A DNA stretch of 37,088 nucleotides from positions 1 through 37,088 of the forward strand of contig JAEXCA010000058.1 of assembly GCA_023393755.1 (NCBI GenBank). Direction: 5' to 3'. Positions 29,475 through 37,088 of the stretch are shown in pieces. The notes beneath the pieces are model-generated. The model saw only the letters and a list, made by a program, of their open reading frames with translations, did no database searches and was not told where the DNA came from. Each line of letters begins with the position of its first letter. Within the stretch, counting starts at the first letter, position 1. The translations under genes and the position numbers were made by a program. This DNA comes from Actinomycetes bacterium. Lineage in GTDB: Bacteria > Actinomycetota > Actinomycetes > Propionibacteriales > Propionibacteriaceae.

Positions 29475-30212
29475 ATGAAATGTATCCACCGTGTGATTTG
29501 CGCGGCGCTTATGGTCATCACGATGTTCAACTCGGCGACTTCGCCTGCCTATGCCCATGGCGATGTGCCGCCAGACGTGGAGGCGTGGTTCCGCGACGTC
29601 GCAGTAGAGCTGATCTCGGGACTCAGACCTGGCCGGGATCTCATGCCGTCCGAGAGTGCCGCTCTGGATCGCATAGCAGTAGGTGAACCTCAACCACTGC
29701 ATGTGATGTCGTTGGATGCTCCGATCGGAGCAAGTTGGGTCTCGAGTGGCGAGTGGGTGGCCGCTCTTTTTTTGGACACGGTTGTAGTCGGCCAAGTGGT
29801 TGCTTGGCGCTCACCTTCTACGGGAGAGGTTGCGCTTGCGTACTTTGATGACAGGGCGTCGGCAGGGCAAGGTGCCGTGACGGCTGCTGCGAATCCCCAC
29901 CTCCTTCTCGTGACCGATCCGTTGGGAAGCGGCCTGCTACTGATCGATACGCAGCGCGATGTGGTCACTCCCGTAGAGCAGCCCGACCGCAGTCCCATGA
30001 GTGTCCCGGACTATGTGGGAACAGTCCGGAAGTTGGTAGAGGAAGCTGAGCAGGCGCCGTCGCCCGGCCGCGCAGGGGGGATGCCTGGGGTCTTTCCCGA
30101 CGGTTCGCAGCGAACATGGCTTCTGCGGGGTGCTATCGGGTTCGGCGTCATCTCCCTTGTCTGTGGCCTGGTCATGATGAGTCGTGCATCTCGGAAGAAG
30201 CCGGTTGGATGA
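29475..30212 (+). CDS. Unrecognised secreted protein with C-terminal membrane anchor
   Basis: This 245-residue protein has a signal peptide (residues 1-28, cleavage expected after SPAYA) and a C-terminal membrane segment (about 219-238) followed by Arg and Lys. The exposed part is mixed alpha/beta (WVAALFLDTVVVGQVVAWRS, LLLVTDPLGSGLLLIDT) and ends in a Gly/Pro linker. It has no LPXTG signal and no family I know. It shares ATGA with the following lipoprotein gene, so they form a unit. Base composition is clearly less GC-rich than in neighbouring genes, suggesting acquired DNA. Confidence 0.75.
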   Translation: MKCIHRVICAALMVITMFNSATSPAYAHGDVPPDVEAWFRDVAVELISGLRPGRDLMPSESAALDRIAVGEPQPLHVMSLDAPIGASWVSSGEWVAALFLDTVVVGQVVAWRSPSTGEVALAYFDDRASAGQGAVTAAANPHLLLVTDPLGSGLLLIDTQRDVVTPVEQPDRSPMSVPDYVGTVRKLVEEAEQAPSPGRAGGMPGVFPDGSQRTWLLRGAIGFGVISLVCGLVMMSRASRKKPVG

Positions 30213-30673
30213 TGGGGTCTGGAAGGCGCGTTCTGTTAGTTGCGCTTACCTCGATCCCGCCGATCGCCCTGTTGTTGGCGGGTTGCGGCCTCTTCGGGCG
30301 TGTTGGTGCCGGGCCGATTTCGGCTGACGGTTTTCCTCCGATCGGTCAGACCTCGACCTACGTCGGCGTCGTGCATTTGAAGAACGGTAGTTGTCTCCAC
30401 CTAAAGCTGCAGGACGTCTCGGTGTGGGTGGTGTGGCCAGCAGGCGCCAGCTACGAGTCCACCGGCGAGCACCAGGCGAACGTCCGACTGGCGGATGGGA
30501 CCGAGATCGGGCCAGGAATGCAGGTGGAGATCGTTGGCGCCCTCATCACCCGTAGCGACCTGCCGGATGGCGACAATCCGCAGGGCCAGTGGGGCCAACA
30601 CGCCGGTTTCTGCATCGGTCAGCCACGGTCCGAGGGCGAAATCCTCCGAGCGGAGAGCGTGACGTTGCGGTAG
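30209..30673 (+). CDS. Unrecognised lipoprotein
   Basis: This 154-residue protein has a type II signal: charged start, hydrophobic core and the lipobox LLAGC, with Cys26 as the lipidation site. The mature part reads as a small beta-rich domain (TYVGVVHLKNGSCLHLKLQ, VRLADGTEIGPGMQVEIVGAL, ESVTLR), like an OB-fold or bridging domain. Two more Cys residues (GSC, GFC) may pair. I chose the ATG at 30209 because it overlaps the previous stop and starts directly before the signal peptide; a longer frame to 30116 does not fit. Function unknown. Confidence 0.75.
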   Translation: MMGSGRRVLLVALTSIPPIALLLAGCGLFGRVGAGPISADGFPPIGQTSTYVGVVHLKNGSCLHLKLQDVSVWVVWPAGASYESTGEHQANVRLADGTEIGPGMQVEIVGALITRSDLPDGDNPQGQWGQHAGFCIGQPRSEGEILRAESVTLR

Positions 30674-30681
30674 CGAGTGGC

Positions 30682-30721
30682 CGACCCTTCGAGACTCGCG
30701 CTTCGCGCGACCTCAGGGATC
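30682..30721 (-). repeat. Palindromic element, intergenic copy F
   Basis: This 40-bp copy lies in the gap between the lipoprotein gene and the PAC2 gene stop. It begins CGACCCTTCGAGACTCG and ends CGACCTCAGGGATC. The hairpin TCGCGC/GCGCGA surrounds TTC (30696-30710). All flanking bases equal those of copy A on the opposite strand, while the stem differs with pairing kept. It may also terminate the two convergent transcripts. Confidence 0.85.
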
Positions 30722-30734
30722 GGAAATCAGGCGC

Positions 30735-31580
30735 TCAGCCGCGGCGGTCGCGGCGATCCCGGCGGCGCAGGTAGCGCTCGAACTCGGCGGCGATGGACTC
30801 ACCGGAGGGCTGCGGCATCTCCTCGTCGCGGCGGGATTCCAGCGCGGCGATGTAGCCGGAGATGTCCGGGTCGTCGGCCACCAGTTCGCTGACCTGGGCT
30901 TCCCAGTTGGCGGCCGATTCCAGGAGCTCCCCGTAGTCCAGCGGGGTGTTGAGCACGTCCTCCAGCTTGGTGAGCAGGGCCAGCGTTGCCTTGGGGTTGG
31001 GCGGCTCCGCGACGTAGTGGGGTACCGAGGCCCACAGCGACACCACCGACAGGCCGGCGTCCTCGCACTGGCTGCCGAGCACGCCGACGATGCCGGTCGG
31101 GCCCTCGTAGCTGGGCAACTCGAAGCCGAGTTCGGCCGCCAGGTCGGGATCGCCGGCGGAGGCCGAGATCGGCACCGGCCGGGAGTGCGGGGCGTCGGTG
31201 AGCATCGAGCCCAGCAGCACGACGACCTCGGGGGAGACCGTCCGCAGCATCGACATCAGCCGGTTGCAGTACTCCCGCCAGCGGTAGTTCGGTTCCGGAC
31301 CGCCGAGCAGCACCAGGTCGCGCTCGGGCAGGGAGGCCACCAGCACCTCGGTGGTCGGCCACTCCACGATCCGGTCGGTGGGCGAGAGCAGCCGCTGGGT
31401 GGGCCGGTTCACCTGGAAGTCGTAGAACTCCTCGGGGTCGAAGGAGAACTCCAGTTTGGCGGAGTAGACGTCGGCGAGATGGTCGATCACGCCGCTGGCG
31501 GCATCCCCGGCGTCGCTCCAGCCCCCGAAGGCGCCGATCACCGCCGGTTTGCGCAGGTCCTTCAGCCCCAGTCTTGCCAT
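30735..31580 (-). CDS. PAC2 family protein (proteasome assembly chaperone-like)
   Basis: The 281-residue protein matches the actinobacterial PAC2 family. VIGAFGGWSDAGDAASGVIDHL near the start, FYDFQVNRPTQRL, LVLLGGPEPNYRWREYCN and GIVGVLG are family blocks. The C-terminus is charged (RYLRRRDRRDRRG). Its molecular role in actinobacteria is not settled. A PAC2 gene near metH and trmI also occurs in mycobacteria, in the region of the Pup-proteasome genes. The ATG at 31580 has TACAGT six bases upstream, a leaderless promoter divergent from metH; a longer frame to 31790 would overlap metH. Confidence 0.92.
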   Translation of the reverse strand: MARLGLKDLRKPAVIGAFGGWSDAGDAASGVIDHLADVYSAKLEFSFDPEEFYDFQVNRPTQRLLSPTDRIVEWPTTEVLVASLPERDLVLLGGPEPNYRWREYCNRLMSMLRTVSPEVVVLLGSMLTDAPHSRPVPISASAGDPDLAAELGFELPSYEGPTGIVGVLGSQCEDAGLSVVSLWASVPHYVAEPPNPKATLALLTKLEDVLNTPLDYGELLESAANWEAQVSELVADDPDISGYIAALESRRDEEMPQPSGESIAAEFERYLRRRDRRDRRG

Positions 31581-31586
31581 AGGGCC

Positions 31587-31592
31587 ACTGTA
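31587..31592 (-). promoter_or_regulatory. Leaderless -10 element for the PAC2 gene
   Basis: On the minus strand TACAGT is followed by six bases and the ATG. It faces away from the metH promoter within the same 49-bp gap. Confidence 0.5.
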
Positions 31593-31616
31593 GTGCTGCC
31601 CCACCAGCACCCCTCG

Positions 31617-31622
31617 TACACT
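31617..31622 (+). promoter_or_regulatory. Leaderless -10 element for metH
   Basis: TACACT stands exactly seven bases before the metH ATG, and no ribosome site is present. No cobalamin riboswitch can fit in the 49-bp gap. Confidence 0.6.
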
Positions 31623-31629
31623 TCGCCCT

Positions 31630-34600
31630 ATGACTGATCTCCGTGCTGCGCTGGCCGACCGCGTCCTGGTTGCCGACGGCGCGATGGGGACGATGCTGCA
31701 GGGTTTCGACCTGTCGCTGGACGACTTCCAGGGCCACGAGGGCTGCAACGAGGTGCTCAACGTCACCCGGCCGGACGTGGTCACCGCCATTCACGACGAG
31801 TACCTGGCGGCCGGCGCCGACTGCATCGAGACCAACACCTTCGGCGCCAACCTGGCGGCGCTGGGGGAGTACGACATCACCGACCGGATCGCCGAGCTGG
31901 CCCGGGCCGGCGCCGCACTGGCGCGGCGGTCCGCCGACGCCGCCGCCACCGACGGCCGTCCGCGCTACGTCCTGGGCAGCATCGGGCCGGGGACCAAGCT
32001 GCCCAGCCTGGGCCACGTCCCCTATGCCGCGCTCCGGGACGCCTACCAGGTGCAGGCCGAGGCGATGATCGCCGGCGGGATCGACGGCTTCCAGATCGAG
32101 ACCTGCCAGGATCTGCTGCAGACCAAGGCGGCCGTGGTCGGCTCCCGCCGGGCCTGTGCCGCCCTCGGCGTCGATCTGCCGGTGCTGGTCAACGTCACGG
32201 TCGAGACCACCGGCACCATGCTGCTGGGCAGCGAGATCGGCGCCGCCCTCACCGCGCTGGCGCCGCTGGGCATCGACGTGATCGGCCTGAACTGCGGCAC
32301 CGGGCCGACCGAGATGAGCGAGCACCTGCGGCACCTGTCCCGGCACGCCCGGATCCCGGTGGCCTGCATGCCCAACGCCGGTCTGCCCGAACTCGGCCCG
32401 AACGGTGCCGTCTACCCGATGGGCCCGGAATCCTTCGTGGCGTACGTCCGGCAGTTCACCAACGAGTTCGGCCTCGGGCTGGTCGGTGGCTGCTGCGGCA
32501 CCACCCCGGCGCACATCCGCGCGCTGGCCGATGCCGTGGCGCAGACCCGTCCGGCGGAGCGCCACCCGTCCGTGACCGCGAGCGTCTCCTCGCTCTACAC
32601 CGAGGTGCCGCTGAAGCAGGATCTCAGCTACCTGGCGATCGGCGAGCGGACCAATGCCAACGGCTCCAAGGCCTTCCGCGAAGCCATGCTGGCTGGCAAC
32701 TGGGCGGACTGCGTCGACATCGCCAAGGAGCAGAGCCGGGACGGTGCCCACGTCCTGGATCTGTGCGTGGACTACGTCGGCCGCGACGGCGCCGACGACA
32801 TGGCTGAACTCGCCTCCCGGCTGGCCACCGCGGTCTCGCTGCCGATCGTGCTGGACTCCACCGAGCCCGAGGTGCTGCGGGCCGGCCTGGAACGGCTGGC
32901 CGGACGCTGCGCGGTCAACTCGGTCAACTACGAGGACGGCGACGGTCCCGACTCCCGATTCACCAGGGTGATGCGGCTGGTCAAGGAGCACGGCGCCGCC
33001 GTGGTGGCGCTGACCATCGACGAGGAGGGCCAGGCCCGCACCGCGGAGTGGAAGGTCAGGGTCGCCGAGCGCCTGATCACGGCTCTCACGCAGGAGTGGG
33101 GGATGAGCGTCGAGGACATCATCGTCGACTGCCTCACCTTCCCGATCGCCACCGGCCAGGAGGAGACCCGCCGAGACGCCCTGGAGACCATCGAGGCGAT
33201 CCGGGAGGTCACCACCCGGCACCCCGGCATCCACACCACGCTCGGCGTCTCCAACGTCTCCTTCGGGCTCAATCCGGCGGCCCGGGTGGTGCTGAACTCG
33301 GTGTTCCTGCACGAGTGCGTCCAGGCCGGGCTCGACTCGGCGATCGTCCACGCCGCCCGGATCGTCCCGATGGCGCGCATCCCGGACGAACAGCGCGAGG
33401 TCGCGCTCGACCTGATCTACGACCGCCGCCGCCTGGACTACGACCCGCTGACCCGCTTCCTGGAACTCTTCGAGGGCGTCACCACCGCCGACACCAGGGC
33501 CGCCCGGAAGGCGGAACTGGCCAACCTGCCGGTCGGCGAACGGCTCGCCAGGCGGGTGGTGGACGGGGACGCCAACGGCCTGGAGGCCGACCTGGACGAG
33601 GCCCTCACCGACCGCCCGGCGCTGCAGATCATCGACGATTACCTGCTGGCCGGCATGAAGACGGTCGGCGAACTGTTCGGCTCCGGCCAGATGCAGCTGC
33701 CCTTCGTGCTGGCCTCGGCCGAGGTGATGAAGTCGGCCGTGCGCTACCTGGAACCGCACATCGACGCCACCGACACCGCCGGCAAGGGCACCATCGTGCT
33801 GGCCACGGTGAAGGGGGACGTGCACGACATCGGCAAGAACCTGGTCGACATCATCCTGACCAACAACGGCTACACCGTGGTCAACCTGGGCATCAAGCAG
33901 CCGGTGAGCACGATCATCGAGGCGGCGCTGTCGCACAATGCCGACGCGATCGGCATGTCCGGGCTGCTGGTGAAGTCGACCGTGGTGATGAAGGACAACC
34001 TGCTCGAGCTGAACTCCCGCGGGCTGACCCGCTACCCGGTGCTGCTCGGCGGCGCTGCGTTGACCAGGGCGTTCGTCGAGGAGGATCTGCACGAGCTCTA
34101 CGAGGGCGAGGTGCGCTACGCCCGGGACGCCTTCGAGGGCCTGTCGCTGATGGAGTCGGTGATGGCGGTGAAGCGGGGCGAGCCCGGCGCCGCCCTGCCG
34201 GAACCCCGCCGTCGCCGGGTGCGGGCCGTGGCCCGTCCGGCAGCAGAGGACGAGCAGGCCGACTCCGAGGAGCGCTCGGACGTCGCCCGGCGGGTGGACG
34301 TCCCCGTCCCGCCGTTCTGGGGCAGCCGGGTGGTGAAGGGGGTCAAGCTCGCCGACGTCGCAGAGTGGCTCGACCACCGGGCCACCTTCATGGGCCAGTG
34401 GGGGCTGCGCGGCACCCCGGGCGGGGCGAGCTACGACGAACTGGTCGAAACCGAGGGCCTGCCGCGGCTGCGCCGCTGGCTGGACCGGATCGCCACCGAG
34501 CAGCTGGCCGAGTTCGCTGTGACCTACGGCTACTGGCCGTGCCATTCCGAGGGCAACACGCTGATCGTCGGCGACCCGCAGGATCCCTCCCGGGAACTGC

Positions 34601-35100
34601 ACAGGTTCCGCTTCCCGCGGCAGTCGCGCGACCGCCGGCTCTGCCTGGCCGACTTCTTCCGGGACGCCGAGGAGGCCACCGAACTGGGCCCGGACGTGAT
34701 CGCCTTCCAGTTGGTCACGATGGGGTCGGCGGTGGCGAGGGCGACCGCGGAGCTGTTCGCGTCCGACTCCTACCGCGACTACCTGGAACTGCACGGCCTC
34801 TCCGTCCAGCTGACCGAGGCGCTGGCCGAGCACTGGCACGCCCGGGTGCGGGCCGAACTCGGGCTGGGCGGCGACGGGTCGAAGGAAGCCATGATCCGCG
34901 ATCAGGCCTACCGCGGCTCGCGCTACTCCTTCGGCTACCCGGCCTGCCCCGACCTGGCCGACCGGCGCAAGCTGGTCGATCTGGTGGAGCCCGACCGGAT
35001 CGGCGTGGAGCTCTCCGAGGAACTGCAGCTGCATCCGGAGCAGTCGACCGACGCGCTGATCGTCCACCATCCGGAGGCGAAGTACTTCAATGCCCGCTAG
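31630..35100 (+). CDS. metH: Cobalamin-dependent methionine synthase
   Basis: The 1156-residue enzyme methylates homocysteine using methyl-tetrahydrofolate and B12. All four modules are present. The homocysteine domain starts with VADGAMGTMLQ and has zinc ligands Cys222 (GLNCGTGP) and Cys288-Cys289 (GGCCGTTP). The folate domain starts near residue 335 (AIGERTNANGSKAF). The B12 domain has DVHDIGKN with axial His732. A charged linker (about 850-895) leads to the reactivation domain with ELHGLSVQLTEALAEHWH and YRGSRYSFGYPACPD. The last 11 bases overlap the next gene. The protein looks complete. Confidence 0.98.
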   Translation: MTDLRAALADRVLVADGAMGTMLQGFDLSLDDFQGHEGCNEVLNVTRPDVVTAIHDEYLAAGADCIETNTFGANLAALGEYDITDRIAELARAGAALARRSADAAATDGRPRYVLGSIGPGTKLPSLGHVPYAALRDAYQVQAEAMIAGGIDGFQIETCQDLLQTKAAVVGSRRACAALGVDLPVLVNVTVETTGTMLLGSEIGAALTALAPLGIDVIGLNCGTGPTEMSEHLRHLSRHARIPVACMPNAGLPELGPNGAVYPMGPESFVAYVRQFTNEFGLGLVGGCCGTTPAHIRALADAVAQTRPAERHPSVTASVSSLYTEVPLKQDLSYLAIGERTNANGSKAFREAMLAGNWADCVDIAKEQSRDGAHVLDLCVDYVGRDGADDMAELASRLATAVSLPIVLDSTEPEVLRAGLERLAGRCAVNSVNYEDGDGPDSRFTRVMRLVKEHGAAVVALTIDEEGQARTAEWKVRVAERLITALTQEWGMSVEDIIVDCLTFPIATGQEETRRDALETIEAIREVTTRHPGIHTTLGVSNVSFGLNPAARVVLNSVFLHECVQAGLDSAIVHAARIVPMARIPDEQREVALDLIYDRRRLDYDPLTRFLELFEGVTTADTRAARKAELANLPVGERLARRVVDGDANGLEADLDEALTDRPALQIIDDYLLAGMKTVGELFGSGQMQLPFVLASAEVMKSAVRYLEPHIDATDTAGKGTIVLATVKGDVHDIGKNLVDIILTNNGYTVVNLGIKQPVSTIIEAALSHNADAIGMSGLLVKSTVVMKDNLLELNSRGLTRYPVLLGGAALTRAFVEEDLHELYEGEVRYARDAFEGLSLMESVMAVKRGEPGAALPEPRRRRVRAVARPAAEDEQADSEERSDVARRVDVPVPPFWGSRVVKGVKLADVAEWLDHRATFMGQWGLRGTPGGASYDELVETEGLPRLRRWLDRIATEQLAEFAVTYGYWPCHSEGNTLIVGDPQDPSRELHRFRFPRQSRDRRLCLADFFRDAEEATELGPDVIAFQLVTMGSAVARATAELFASDSYRDYLELHGLSVQLTEALAEHWHARVRAELGLGGDGSKEAMIRDQAYRGSRYSFGYPACPDLADRRKLVDLVEPDRIGVELSEELQLHPEQSTDALIVHHPEAKYFNAR

Positions 35101-36571
35101 GCGGACCCTGGTCGTGCTGGCGGCGCTGCTGGCGCTGGCCGGCTGCACCGCGCCGGTGGAGCCGACGCCCACCCTCAGCCCGAGCCCCACGCCCACCCCG
35201 CGGGACTTCACGGTGTCGACCTCCGGTCCGATCACCACCGCCGATCCGGCGCTGGCCAGGGGTGACACCGACGCGCTGATCGTCACCAACGTCTACCAGC
35301 GGCTGATGCAGATCCAGACCGACACCGGTGAGCTCAAGCCGGACGCCGCCACCGACTGCTACTTCACCTCGGAGACGATCTACGAGTGCACCCTCCCGGA
35401 GGGGCTGCTCTTCCACAACGGCGACGAGCTGACCTCCTCCGATGTCAGGTTCAGCATCCAGCGGGTGCTGCGGCTGGACACTCCCGGAACCGGGGTGAAG
35501 CTGCTGGACGCGTTGATCCGGGTTGCGGCGCCGGACCCGACCATCGTGCGGTTCTACCTGTCGTACGCCGACAACCGGTTCGGCTACGCGCTGGCTTCGC
35601 TGGCCACGTCGATCGTGGACGAGGCCGGCTACGACCCCGACAGCGGCCTGCCGCTGGAACAGCTACCGGTCGGCTCCGGCCCCTACCAGGTGGACGAGAT
35701 CGACCAGGACCAGGTGGTGTTCACCCGCTACCTCGACTACACCGGCCCGGTCGGCGGTGCGCTGGACCTGATCCGGCTGGAGCGGGTGGCGGATTCGGTG
35801 GCGGCGGAGACGGCCATCGCCGATGGCTCTACGGATGTAGTGTGGCGCACGCTCGACCCGGCGGCCGTGGAGCGGGTGGAGGCGGAGATTGCCGCCAGCC
35901 CCGAGCACACCACGGCGCAGGGGTTCACCAGGTGGCCGATGAACGGCGCGCGGGTGACCCGGCTGGCCTGGTCGCCGGATTCCCGGTACCGCGCCGACGC
36001 GGTCCTGCGGGCCGGGGTCGCGCAGGCGCTGCAGGCCGATCGCACCCTGGCCTCGCTGGTGCCGGTGGGGGTGGAGGGCCACCTGGACAGCTACGAGGTG
36101 GGCGGTCGGCCGACCCTGCCTGCCATCGAGGGCAAACGGATCACCCTGAAGCTGGCCTACCAGCCTTCGGCGCCCGGTCACGCCGACCTGGCCAGCCTGC
36201 TGCGCGGCCGGATCGAGGAACTCGACCGGGTGAGCGTCCGGTTGGTCACCTCGGGTGAGGCGGATCTGATCCTGACCGACTTGCCGGCCTGGGTGCCGAC
36301 CGCCAACGGCTGGCTGCAGCTGTACCTGGAGGATCCGCTGCCGGGTAGCGCGGACAAGCTCGCCGAGTTGAATCAGCGGGCCCGGACCACCACCGGCGAC
36401 GCGCGGATGGTGGCGCTGGGCGAACTGCAGAAGCAGGCGGCGGCCGATCTCACGGTGCTGCCGGTCTCGCAGGCCGACGGAGTGTTGATGCTGGGCCGGG
36501 GAATCACCCTGGCGGGGCTGCCGTTCGGCAGTTCGGGACAACTGGGATTGTGGGGATTGCGACGTGGTTGA
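35090..36571 (+). CDS. Family-5 ABC transporter solute-binding lipoprotein, orphan
   Basis: The 493-residue lipoprotein has a short signal with RR, the lipobox LALAGC (Cys19) and a Pro/Thr/Ser linker (VEPTPTLSPSPTPTP). The rest matches the oligopeptide-type SBP_bac_5 fold: YECTLPEGLLFHNGDELTS, SSDVRFSIQRVL, LPVGSGPYQVDEID and a C-terminal LPVSQADGVLML. No permease or ATPase gene lies beside it. It overlaps metH by 11 bases and the trmI start by eight, so it is expressed in that unit. GGAGG stands 12 bases before the ATG. The ligand is unknown. Confidence 0.9.
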   Translation: MPARRTLVVLAALLALAGCTAPVEPTPTLSPSPTPTPRDFTVSTSGPITTADPALARGDTDALIVTNVYQRLMQIQTDTGELKPDAATDCYFTSETIYECTLPEGLLFHNGDELTSSDVRFSIQRVLRLDTPGTGVKLLDALIRVAAPDPTIVRFYLSYADNRFGYALASLATSIVDEAGYDPDSGLPLEQLPVGSGPYQVDEIDQDQVVFTRYLDYTGPVGGALDLIRLERVADSVAAETAIADGSTDVVWRTLDPAAVERVEAEIAASPEHTTAQGFTRWPMNGARVTRLAWSPDSRYRADAVLRAGVAQALQADRTLASLVPVGVEGHLDSYEVGGRPTLPAIEGKRITLKLAYQPSAPGHADLASLLRGRIEELDRVSVRLVTSGEADLILTDLPAWVPTANGWLQLYLEDPLPGSADKLAELNQRARTTTGDARMVALGELQKQAAADLTVLPVSQADGVLMLGRGITLAGLPFGSSGQLGLWGLRRG

Positions 36572-37088
36572 TCCGAGCGGAGTGCGGACCGGACCGCTGG
36601 TGGCCGGCGAGCGGGTGGTGCTGACCGACCCGAAGGGGAGGCGGCACTCGGTGCTGCTCGCCGAGGGCGGGATCTTCCACACCACCAAGGGTGGGATCAG
36701 CCACGACGACCTGATCGGGGGCTCGGACGGTGCCGTGGTCAGGTCGGCCGGCGGGGTGGCCTACACCGCCTTCCGTCCGCTGCTGGAGGAGTTCACCGTC
36801 ACCATGCCGCGCGGGGCGACGGTGGTCTACCCCAAGGACGCCGCGCACATCCTGATGCAGACCGACATCTTCCCCGGCGCCCGGGTGCTGGAGGCCGGGG
36901 CCGGCTCGGGTGCGCTGAGCATGCACCTGCTGCGAGCGATCGGAAGCGACGGTCGGCTGTACTCCTACGAGCGGCGGGCCGACTTCGCCGCGATCGCCCG
37001 GCGGAACGTCGAGACCTTCTTCGGCGGCCCGCACCCGGCGTGGGAGCTACGCGAAGGCGACCTGGTGGAGTCGCACGGCCCCGGGGCG
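36564..37088 (+). CDS. trmI: tRNA (adenine-58-N1)-methyltransferase, 5' part
   Basis: The window ends 175 codons into this gene. The visible part is the N-terminal beta domain (GPLVAGERVVLTDPKGRRHS, IFHTTKGGISHDDLIG) and the start of the Rossmann domain: YPKDAAHILMQTDIFPG, then the SAM-binding VLEAGAGSGALSMHLL and RLYSYERR. This matches Rv2118c-type TrmI, which makes m1A58 in the tRNA T-loop as a tetramer. The GTG at 36564 overlaps the preceding stop by eight bases. In mycobacteria the proteasome ATPase gene lies near this locus. Confidence 0.93.
   Translation, partial: MVDPSGVRTGPLVAGERVVLTDPKGRRHSVLLAEGGIFHTTKGGISHDDLIGGSDGAVVRSAGGVAYTAFRPLLEEFTVTMPRGATVVYPKDAAHILMQTDIFPGARVLEAGAGSGALSMHLLRAIGSDGRLYSYERRADFAAIARRNVETFFGGPHPAWELREGDLVESHGPGA

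Noticed and set aside
30799..35289. A 1496-codon open frame opposite metH
   Set aside because: It is the mirror of metH in a high-GC genome; the peptide is Gly/Arg/His-rich without domains, while metH is complete.

Overview
The window is a dense, high-GC actinobacterial chromosome segment. Signs of this include the unfused mIHF-type nucleoid protein upstream of gmk, the actinobacterial form of PriA without helicase motifs, a PAC2-family protein beside metH, a Rv2118c-type tRNA m1A58 methyltransferase at the right edge, and several TANNNT-N7-start leaderless promoters. Gene order resembles Propionibacteriales and relatives, but I cannot fix a genus from sequence alone.

Layout: 1-284 is a cluster of palindromic repeat units. 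285-10276 is a co-directional housekeeping run: DUF948 protein, small membrane-associated protein, alaS, ruvX, two tandem mltG paralogues, aroC-aroK-aroB, efp and nusB. 10282-13156 holds three unrecognised genes: a polytopic membrane protein with a beta-rich C-terminal domain, a translationally coupled single-span protein, and a convergent single-span protein. 13271-19816 is the pyrimidine operon carA-carB-pyrD-pyrF with overlapping genes. 19899-23639 is mihF-gmk-rpoZ-coaBC-metK. 23640-24183 is a non-coding block of nested inverted repeats. 24184-29051 is priA-fmt-rsmB-rpe. 29052-30734 is a visibly less GC-rich islet with an IS630-type transposase remnant and a two-gene secreted/lipoprotein unit. 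30735-37088 holds PAC2 (minus strand), metH, an orphan family-5 solute-binding lipoprotein, and the 5' part of trmI.

The genes are mostly core metabolism and information processing: alanyl-tRNA charging, peptidoglycan chain termination, chorismate and UMP synthesis, GMP kinase, CoA and SAM synthesis, Met-tRNA formylation, rRNA and tRNA methylation. Most are translationally coupled by ATGA/GTGA or TGATG overlaps.

The most unusual signal is a family of roughly 40-bp palindromic elements. Two copies (161-200 and 30682-30721) have identical flanks but different hairpin stems that keep base pairing. Other copies lie inside genes: a head-to-head pair encodes much of an extra C-terminal tail on CarA, and one sits in frame inside PyrD. 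The first carA copy and the pyrD copy are read in the same frame and give related peptides (PIPGV..Q..VSKG.PG). This resembles the protein-inserting palindromic elements of Rickettsia. Other notable points are a 21-bp motif present four times in a -> -> <- <- arrangement between metK and priA, a CarA lacking the usual triad glutamate, an AroK with altered substrate-binding motifs, and the mltG duplication.
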